The notes under the pieces were generated by a model that was not told the origin of the DNA, did no database searches, and saw only the letters and a list, made by a program, of their open reading frames with translations. Position numbers and translations under genes: made by a program. This document shows positions 40,925 through 47,163 of a stretch of DNA of 64,000 bases, piece after piece. Source of the DNA: Actinoplanes teichomyceticus ATCC 31121 (GTDB lineage Bacteria; Actinomycetota; Actinomycetes; Mycobacteriales; Micromonosporaceae); contig NZ_CP023865.1 of the NCBI RefSeq assembly GCF_003711105.1, positions 2,144,001 through 2,208,000 on the forward strand, in the 5' to 3' direction. Positions within the stretch are counted from its first letter, which is position 1. The number at the start of each line of letters is the position of its first letter.

Positions 40925-41569
40925 ATGTGTCATCTGATCGTTTCCCCCGTCGGCCCGTTCGGCTACGCGGTCGCCGAGCGGCTGCGCGACCTGTGCCGCG
41001 ACGTGCAGGTCGCCGGGACCGACGCGACCGGCGCCGGGACCGGGCCGCCACCGGCGCCGGGACCGGGTCCCCGGCTGGACGTGCTGGTGGCGTGGCGGCG
41101 GGTGCCCGCGCTGGAGCGGGAGTTCGACGAGGACGCGTACCGGTCCGGACACCCGTGGCTGCCGGTCGTCCTGGACCATCCGGTGCTGGAGATCGGCCCG
41201 GTGGTGGTGCCGGGCGCCGGCGCCTGCCACGGCTGCTACCGCCGCCGGCTCGCGCAGCACGACGCCGGGCGGGCGGTGCGCGCCGCCGTCGACCGGTACT
41301 ACGACGCCGACCCGCAGGCCGGGCCGGCCGGGTACCTGCCGGCGACCGCGCTGTTCGCGGCGGCCACGGTCGCCGAGGTGGTGGACCGGTTCCGGGCCGA
41401 CCCACGGGACGAGGCCGGCCGGGTACGCCAGATCGACGTGCCGACCCAGCAGCTGCGCTCCGGCCGGGTGGTCGGCGTGCACGGCTGCCCGCGGTGCGGT
41501 TCCGGCCGGGACGAGACCACCCGGTCGTACGAGCGGCTGCCCGCGATGCTCCAGGGGGTGTGGGGATGA
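40925..41569 (+). CDS. Small TOMM E1-like / C-type protein with zinc tetrad
   Basis: The protein has 214 residues. Cys101-H-G-Cys104 and Cys188-P-R-Cys191 form a structural zinc tetrad, as in E1-like cyclodehydratase partners (C or Ocin-ThiF type). It lacks an obvious leader-binding wing at its N-terminus, reading MCHLIVSPVGPFGYAVAE, and is only about half the usual length. It may be a trimmed C protein that docks the YcaO enzyme while the next gene recognises the leader. It overlaps that gene by ATGA. Family assignment rests on context and the Cys pairs. Confidence 0.75.
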   Translation: MCHLIVSPVGPFGYAVAERLRDLCRDVQVAGTDATGAGTGPPPAPGPGPRLDVLVAWRRVPALEREFDEDAYRSGHPWLPVVLDHPVLEIGPVVVPGAGACHGCYRRRLAQHDAGRAVRAAVDRYYDADPQAGPAGYLPATALFAAATVAEVVDRFRADPRDEAGRVRQIDVPTQQLRSGRVVGVHGCPRCGSGRDETTRSYERLPAMLQGVWG

Positions 41570-43266
41570 TCCAGATCGAGGACACCTCCCGGCAGAACGG
41601 GCGCCTCTCCGCCGCGGCCATGGCGTACGCGGTCGCCGTCGATCCGCAGTTCAGCGTGCCCGTCCGGCCGTGCCTGGCGCCCGGGCTGGTGTGCGTCCCG
41701 CTGGACGACGGGCTGGCGTTCGTGGGCAGCGCCAACCGGCAGACGGTGCTGCGCGGGCGGGCCGCGCTGACCCTGATCCCGCGGCTGCTGCCGGCGCTGG
41801 ACGGTACCCGTACCGTGGCCGAGCTGGCCGCGGCGCACGCCGACGTGGCCGGAACCGACCTGCGCGCGTGCGTCTCCCTGCTGTACGTCAGCGGGCTGCT
41901 GCAGGACGGACCGCCCGGTCCGGAGAGCGAGCTGATCCCGTCCGAGGTGGCCGGCTACCTGGGCCGGAATCTGGACACCACCCGGGTCAACCACAGCCGG
42001 GGTGAGGCGTGCGACCGGCTGGCACGCACCCGGGTGCTGGTCGCCGGTCCGGAGCCGCTCGCCGGCCGGCTCCGCGCCGAGCTGGCCGCCGCGGGCGTCG
42101 ACGCGCACCGGAGCGGTCCGGAGCAGGCCGCCGGGGCCGGCGACTTCCTGGTCGCCGTCGACGACGGGAACGCCGCCGCGATGGTGGCGGTGGACCGGGC
42201 CTGCCGGCGTGCCGGGATCAGCTGGCTGCGCACCGCGGCCGGACCGCGCACGGCCGAGATCGGACCGCTGTTCAACGCCCGGTACACCTGCTGCTACGAG
42301 TGCTTCGCCGGGAGCGGGGCCGGGCCGGGCGGCGTGCCGTCCCGGGCGTGCGCGGCGATCTGGGCGGCGCTGACCGCGACCGAGATCGTGCACCTGCTGT
42401 CCCGGGTCGGCTCGACCCCGTCGACCTCCGGCTGCACCGTCTTCGACCTCGCCGATTGGACCCAGCGGGCGGTCGGCGCGTACCGCCGGCCGGGCTGCCC
42501 GCAGTGCCTGCCCACCCGCGCGCCGGCCCGGCCCGGCCGCCCGGCGCTGGCCCACCTGTACGAGCAGGAGGTGGCGGCGCCGCCCCGCGAGTGGCTCAAC
42601 CTCAAGGACCACCAGGCGCACTACAAGCCGGCGAACCTGTCCCTGCAGCGGTACAACAAGGAGTACCTGGCCGCCCCGCGCATCCCGCTCAACGGCGGCC
42701 CGCCCGCCCCGGCCCCGCGCCTGACCCTGGCCACCCTGTCCGTGCTGCTGCGGCGCACCGTCGGGCTGCGCGACGACGGCCCGGCGGCCGGGTCCGGCAA
42801 GGTCGGCCGGTGGGCGCCGACCGGCGGGAACCTCGGCTCGGTGCAGGCCTACCTGCTCCCGCTGGACGTGGCCGGACTGCCCGCCGGGTGGTACTTCTAC
42901 CAGCGCGGCGACCACAGCCTGGCGCGGATCCGGCCGCTGTCGGCGTCGACGCTGCCGGCCGAGGCCGCGGCGGTCTGCCCGGAGCTCGCGGCGCAGCGGC
43001 CGGCCGCCCTGATCGCCCTCACCGGGGCGCTGGGCGTGGTGTCGGCCAAGTACCAGGACTTCGCCTACCGGGTCCTCTGCCTGGACGCCGGCGTCGCGCT
43101 GGCCCAGCTGTCCGCGCTCGCCGACGAGTGCGGGCTGGCCACCCGCTTCGCCGGCCGCTGGGACGACACCGCGCTGAGCCGGGCGCTGCGGATCGAGGCC
43201 GCCGACGAGCCGGTGACCGCGGTGATCGCACTCGACCCGAGGACTGACGATGATCCCGACAACTGA
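41566..43266 (+). CDS. Fusion of leader-binding E1-like protein and SagB-type dehydrogenase
   Basis: ATG at 41566 gives 566 residues. Residues about 45-115 look like a RiPP recognition element (GLAFVGSANRQTVLRGRAAL, then LDGTRTVAELAA). An E1-like part follows with zinc pairs Cys243/Cys246 and Cys311/Cys314. The C-terminal part (about 385-566) is an FMN nitroreductase-fold SagB domain: VGRWAPTGGNLGSVQAYLLP, then GWYFYQRGDHSL and YQDFAYRVLCLDAGVALAQ. It can thus bind the leader, support cyclisation and oxidise azolines to azoles in one chain. It overlaps the next gene by 17 nt. Confidence 0.85.
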   Translation: MIQIEDTSRQNGRLSAAAMAYAVAVDPQFSVPVRPCLAPGLVCVPLDDGLAFVGSANRQTVLRGRAALTLIPRLLPALDGTRTVAELAAAHADVAGTDLRACVSLLYVSGLLQDGPPGPESELIPSEVAGYLGRNLDTTRVNHSRGEACDRLARTRVLVAGPEPLAGRLRAELAAAGVDAHRSGPEQAAGAGDFLVAVDDGNAAAMVAVDRACRRAGISWLRTAAGPRTAEIGPLFNARYTCCYECFAGSGAGPGGVPSRACAAIWAALTATEIVHLLSRVGSTPSTSGCTVFDLADWTQRAVGAYRRPGCPQCLPTRAPARPGRPALAHLYEQEVAAPPREWLNLKDHQAHYKPANLSLQRYNKEYLAAPRIPLNGGPPAPAPRLTLATLSVLLRRTVGLRDDGPAAGSGKVGRWAPTGGNLGSVQAYLLPLDVAGLPAGWYFYQRGDHSLARIRPLSASTLPAEAAAVCPELAAQRPAALIALTGALGVVSAKYQDFAYRVLCLDAGVALAQLSALADECGLATRFAGRWDDTALSRALRIEAADEPVTAVIALDPRTDDDPDN

Positions 43267-44059
43267 GACCCGTTCCGCGCCCGCCGGGCCGCGTTCCGGC
43301 GAGCCGGATCCCGCCGCCGACCGGCTGCGGCTGCTGGAACGGCTGCTGAGCGACACGCTGCTGGACGCCGCGGCGGCCGCCCGGCCGCCCGCGCCGGTGC
43401 CCGCGCACCTGCGCCGGGCGCCGGACGACGGGCCGCTGATCGGGCTGCCCGAGCCGGCGGCCCCGCACGCGGCCCTGGACGACGTGCTGCCGGGGCGCAG
43501 CGCGGCCCACGAGTACGCGCCCACCGCCCTCACCGGCGCCGAGGTGTCGGCCCTCTTCGCCGCCGCGGACCGGATGGACGCCCGCGGCTGGCCCGCCGAG
43601 CGGGAGGCCGGCGTCGACCTCGAACTGTACTGCGCGGCCTGGCGGGTGACCGGGGTGGACACCGGGCTGTACCGGTACCGGCCGGAGCGTTCCGGGCTGT
43701 GCCGGGTGGCGAGCCTGCCGGACGGCCCGCAGGCCGAGGAACTGGTGCTGCAACGGGAGTTCGCCCAGGCCGCGGCCCTGTTGGTGATCACCGGCAACCT
43801 GGCCGCCGCGCTCGCCCGGCACGGCAGCCACGGCCACCGGCTGCTGCTGTCGCGGGCCGGCGCGGCCGGACACGCCGCGTGGCTGACCGCGCTGCGCCTC
43901 GATCTCGTCGGCACGGTCTTCGCCGGCCTGCTGCCGCACGTCCTGCGCGAACGTGCCGGCGCCGACGGTTACCACCGGGCCGCGCTGTTCGCGTTCGCGG
44001 TCGGGCATCCCCCGGGCACGGCGGTGTCGTACCGGTCCACAGTCGCGGGTCCGGACTGA
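43250..44059 (+). CDS. Second SagB-like nitroreductase-fold protein
   Basis: The protein has 269 residues. The SagB start pattern LPGRSAAHEYAPTALTGAEVSAL is present, along with the FMN-domain helix HRLLLSRAGAAGHAAWLTAL and DTGLYRYRPERSG. Nitroreductase-fold enzymes work as dimers with FMN at the interface. A second, separate SagB next to a fused one suggests a heterodimer or two oxidation steps. The N-terminal 60 residues are Ala/Pro-rich and unassigned. It ends 77 nt before the precursor gene. Confidence 0.8.
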   Translation: MIPTTETRSAPAGPRSGEPDPAADRLRLLERLLSDTLLDAAAAARPPAPVPAHLRRAPDDGPLIGLPEPAAPHAALDDVLPGRSAAHEYAPTALTGAEVSALFAAADRMDARGWPAEREAGVDLELYCAAWRVTGVDTGLYRYRPERSGLCRVASLPDGPQAEELVLQREFAQAAALLVITGNLAAALARHGSHGHRLLLSRAGAAGHAAWLTALRLDLVGTVFAGLLPHVLRERAGADGYHRAALFAFAVGHPPGTAVSYRSTVAGPD

Positions 44060-44073
44060 TTCAGGTCACGGGC

Positions 44074-44095
44074 CCGGCCGGCGGCCCACGGCCGG
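44074..44095 (+). promoter_or_regulatory. GC hairpin ahead of the precursor gene
   Basis: The arms CCGGCCG (44074-44080) and CGGCCGG (44089-44095) are perfect complements around 8 nt. The hairpin lies between the SagB-like stop and the precursor start. It could mark an mRNA processing site or attenuate read-through. Confidence 0.4.
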
Positions 44096-44136
44096 CCGGC
44101 GTTCACCAGGAGACGAGAGAGCAAGGGAGTTGAGAG

Positions 44137-44367
44137 ATGCGCAGTGAGCTGAAGAAGCCGGAGGTCTCGGAGGAGCTGGACCTCTGGCTGGAAGATGATC
44201 TGACCGCCGAGCAGTTACCGACCGTCGTCAGCGCGTCGTTGCTGGGGACCGGTGGCTGCGGCGGTTGTGGCGGCTGCCACGGTTGCCACGGCTGCCACGG
44301 CTGCCACGGCTGCGGGCCGTGTCACGGCTGCCACGGCTGCCGCGGATGCCACGCGTGCCGGTGGTGA
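44137..44367 (+). CDS. Azole RiPP precursor peptide with Cys-Xaa-Xaa repeat core
   Basis: The peptide has 76 residues, ATG at 44137 behind GGGAGTTGAGAG. Residues 1-38 are an acidic leader (EVSEELDLWLEDDLTAEQL). From Cys41 to Cys74 a Cys sits at every third position, twelve in all (41, 44, 47 and so on), mostly as CHG, with CGG early, CGP at 59-61 and CRW at the end. Such a core is an ideal substrate for YcaO-type thiazole formation. It resembles the heterocycloanthracin class of Cys-Xaa-Xaa repeat precursors. A metallothionein is unlikely given the leader and neighbours. At the DNA level it contains a 9-bp codon-phased repeat. Confidence 0.92.
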   Translation: MRSELKKPEVSEELDLWLEDDLTAEQLPTVVSASLLGTGGCGGCGGCHGCHGCHGCHGCGPCHGCHGCRGCHACRW

Positions 44368-44373
44368 TCGCAG

Positions 44374-44402
44374 CCGGGGGCGTGTCGTGAACACGCCCCC
44401 GG
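44374..44402 (+). terminator. Strong hairpin just after the precursor gene
   Basis: The arms CCGGGGGCGTGT (44374-44385) and ACACGCCCCCGG (44391-44402) pair perfectly around a 5-nt loop. It begins 6 nt after the precursor stop and lies before the protease gene on the same strand. A partial terminator or 3'-end stabiliser that raises precursor mRNA over the protease mRNA is likely. Confidence 0.75.
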
Positions 44403-44442
44403 TCGTCCGTACCGCAGCGCCGCCCGGGTAACGGAGGCATCG

Positions 44443-45570
44443 ATGTCCCTGGACAGCGGCACCACGCCGAACGTCGTCGTACCCGAGTGGCTGGACCAGC
44501 CCATCGGGCTCGCACCGCAGGTCACCCTGGTCGACGGCGCGGATGGCCATGCCCTGCTGTTCAACGCCGCGAACGGGACGTACGTCCGGGTGAGCCGGAC
44601 CGGCGCGCGGCTGGTGCCGTTGCTGGACGGCACCCGGACCGGGACGGCGCTGCTGGCCGCCGCCAGCCGGGCACGCGGGCCGGAGGGCACCCGGGACCGC
44701 GGGCCGGTCCTGCTGTCGTTCCTGCAGGATCTGCGCGCGGCCGGGGTGCTGTCGGTGCCGCCGGAACCGTTGCGCGGCCGGCGGCTGGCGCTGACCCGGC
44801 TCGGCCGGCTCACCCCGCGCGTCCGGTTCCCGGCCCGCCGCCTGAACCGGCTGCTGCGTCCGCCGGCCCTGCTGCTGGCCCGTTACCCCCGCACCGGGTG
44901 CACCGTCGCGGTGCTGGTCGCCGTGGCGTCCGTGAGCGCGGTCGTGCTGGCGTTCGTCGTGCCGGCGCCGCTGGTCTTCACCGGTCCGTCGTGGACGATG
45001 CTGATCGGGGCGCTGCTGGTGCAGGCCACCGTGCACGAGATGGCGCACGCCACCGTGTGCCAGTCGCTGGGCGTGCCGGTACGCGAGGCCGGGATCAAGC
45101 TGTTCTGCCTGCTCATCCCGCTGACGTACGTGGACCGGACGGACGCCTACCGGGTCCGGTCGCGCGCCGGGCGCGCCGGTGTGGCGCTGGTCGGGCCGCT
45201 CGTCGACCTGGCCGCGGCGGGGCTGTCCGCGCTGCTGATCCTCATCGACCCGGTCGGGTTCGGGCCGCTGCGCTGGCTGCTCGGGCTGCAGCTGTTCGTC
45301 ATCATCAACAACCTCAATCCGCTGCTGCCCACCGACGGCAACCACGCGCTGGAGGCGGCGCTCGGGGAGCTGAACCTGCGGCACCGCGCCAACGCGTACA
45401 TGGCCCACGTGCTGCTGCGGCTCCCGCTGTCCGCGGCGCACCGCTCGGTCTCGGCGGCCCGGCGGCGGCTGTACCTGACCTACGGGTTCGTCAGCACCGC
45501 GTTCCTGCTCATGCTGCTCACCATGATGGCGATCAACTACTACCGGCTGATCGACCACGCCACCGGCTGA
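44443..45570 (+). CDS. M50-family membrane metalloprotease with PqqD-like N-terminal domain
   Basis: ATG at 44443 after GGAGG gives 375 residues. Residues about 25-110 resemble a PqqD/RRE fold (APQVTLVDGADGHALLFNAA, then GTYVRVSRTGARLV). The rest is polytopic, with the zinc motif HEMAH (His198, Glu199, His202) and a second-ligand region PLLPTDG with Asp298, as in site-2 proteases. In RiPP operons such proteins are candidates for leader removal or for export-linked processing. No ABC transporter lies in the operon. Its stop codon directly abuts the stop of the convergent kinase gene. Confidence 0.85.
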   Translation: MSLDSGTTPNVVVPEWLDQPIGLAPQVTLVDGADGHALLFNAANGTYVRVSRTGARLVPLLDGTRTGTALLAAASRARGPEGTRDRGPVLLSFLQDLRAAGVLSVPPEPLRGRRLALTRLGRLTPRVRFPARRLNRLLRPPALLLARYPRTGCTVAVLVAVASVSAVVLAFVVPAPLVFTGPSWTMLIGALLVQATVHEMAHATVCQSLGVPVREAGIKLFCLLIPLTYVDRTDAYRVRSRAGRAGVALVGPLVDLAAAGLSALLILIDPVGFGPLRWLLGLQLFVIINNLNPLLPTDGNHALEAALGELNLRHRANAYMAHVLLRLPLSAAHRSVSAARRRLYLTYGFVSTAFLLMLLTMMAINYYRLIDHATG

Positions 45571-47163
45571 TCAGCGCGCCGTGCGGTGCAGCCGGCGGTA
45601 GACCGGCGCGAGTTGCCGGTGCAGGCTGGTGTAGATCTGGTAGATCTCGTCGTAGGCGGCCCGGTCCGGGCCCGGCTGGAAGACCTGATCGTTGCGGGCC
45701 AGGCCGGGGATGTCCGGGAAATCGATCATCCCGGCGCCGACCGCCCCGATCCAGCCCGCCCCCCGCGCGTTGACCGCGACCGGGTCGGCGTCACGCCGGA
45801 TCTCGATGCCGAGCACGTCCGCGAAGATCTGGCACCACGAGCGGGACCGCGCCGCCCCGCCGGTGATCACCAGGGACCGCACCGGCGCGCCGAGGAACCG
45901 GTCCACCGCCCGGGTCATCCACCGGGTGTTCAGCGCCACCCCCTCGAACACCGCCCGCAGCAGGTCCGACCGGGTCGTCTCCAGCGAGATGTTGAGGAAG
46001 CCCGCGCGCAGGTGCGGATCGTCGACCGGGGCCCGCTCGCCGTAGAGCCAGGGGGTGTAGAGCACGCCGTCCGCCCCGGCCGGCACGGTCGGGATGATCC
46101 TGTCGAAGGCGTCGAAGATGGTGCCCTCGTCGCGGCTGATGTGCCCGGCCGACAGCAGCGGGTCGTCGTACTCGACGATCTTGTCGCGCAGCCAGGTCAG
46201 GTTCGCGCCGGCGGTGGCCTGCAGCGCGGTCATCAGGTAGCGGTCCGGCAGCGCGCACGGGATGGACGCGATGCCGCTGGTCACATCGGTCTTCTTGGCC
46301 GGCACGTGCGCCGCGATCCAGGACGAGGTGCCCAGGTACAGGTGCGGCTCGTGGTCGCGTACCGTGCCGGCCCCGATCGCGGCCGCGGTGTTGTCGATCG
46401 CGCCGGCCACCACCCGCACCGACGTGGGCAGCCCGAGATGGGCGGCGGCGTCCGCGGCCAGCGTGCCGATCACCTCGGTGCACCGCACGATCGGCGGGAA
46501 CTTGTCCGGGTCGATCCCGCTGGCGGCGAGCAGCGACGGCGCGTACCGGATGTCGGTGGCCCGGCGGTTGTCGGTGACCCACGAGGTGAGGATCGAGTCG
46601 ACGGTCGCCACCGTACGGCCGGTGAGCTTCAGGTTGATCCAGTCGAGGACGTTGAGGAACGTCTTCGTCCGCGCGTACACCGCCGGCATCTCGTCGCGCA
46701 CCAGCAGCATGTGCGCGGCCGGGTCCTTGCCGGTCGGCGACGGCATCCCGCCGGTCAGGCGCAGCCACCGGACGATCCGGAAGAGCGAGAGCCCGGCGTA
46801 CGACGGGAACCCGCCGAACTGCCGGCGCAGATGAGCCGCCCCGCGCATGTCCAGCCAGCTGATGCACGGGGTGAGCGGCTCACCCGCGGCGTCGACCGCG
46901 ATGGTGCCCTCGCCCTGGGTGGAGGAGCAGATCGTGGTCACCGCGCGCAGGTGTTCCGGGACGTCGCGCCCGAGATCGCCGACCACCTCGGCCAGGGCGT
47001 CCCACCACGCGACCGGGTCCTGTTCGGCGCCGCCGCCGGGCAGCACCCGCAGCGGCACCGGGCGCTGCGCCCAGCCGGTCACCGTGCCGTCCGCCGCCAC
47101 CAGCGCGGCCTTCATCCCCGAGGTGCCCAGGTCGATCGCCAGCACCTGCGGCGGAGTGGCCAT
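45571..47163 (-). CDS. FGGY-family carbohydrate kinase
   Basis: The protein has 530 residues. The FGGY ATPase fold shows LAIDLGTSGMKAALV at the N-terminus, AGAIDNTAAAIGAG in the middle and LVITGGAARSRSWCQIFADVL near the C-terminus, with PWLYGERAPV typical of xylulokinase-like members. It phosphorylates a sugar or polyol with ATP. The gene abuts the aldolase-aminotransferase stop exactly, so the two are one operon transcribed after that fusion gene. A kinase-aldolase pair suggests phosphorylation before or after C-C cleavage of a sugar acid or polyol. Confidence 0.9.
   Translation of the reverse strand: MATPPQVLAIDLGTSGMKAALVAADGTVTGWAQRPVPLRVLPGGGAEQDPVAWWDALAEVVGDLGRDVPEHLRAVTTICSSTQGEGTIAVDAAGEPLTPCISWLDMRGAAHLRRQFGGFPSYAGLSLFRIVRWLRLTGGMPSPTGKDPAAHMLLVRDEMPAVYARTKTFLNVLDWINLKLTGRTVATVDSILTSWVTDNRRATDIRYAPSLLAASGIDPDKFPPIVRCTEVIGTLAADAAAHLGLPTSVRVVAGAIDNTAAAIGAGTVRDHEPHLYLGTSSWIAAHVPAKKTDVTSGIASIPCALPDRYLMTALQATAGANLTWLRDKIVEYDDPLLSAGHISRDEGTIFDAFDRIIPTVPAGADGVLYTPWLYGERAPVDDPHLRAGFLNISLETTRSDLLRAVFEGVALNTRWMTRAVDRFLGAPVRSLVITGGAARSRSWCQIFADVLGIEIRRDADPVAVNARGAGWIGAVGAGMIDFPDIPGLARNDQVFQPGPDRAAYDEIYQIYTSLHRQLAPVYRRLHRTAR

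Noticed and set aside
44137..44367. Metallothionein or zinc-finger small protein
   Set aside because: The peptide has a typical acidic RiPP leader and lies inside a YcaO/SagB operon. Strict Cys-Xaa-Xaa periodicity fits an azole precursor better than metal-cluster spacing.
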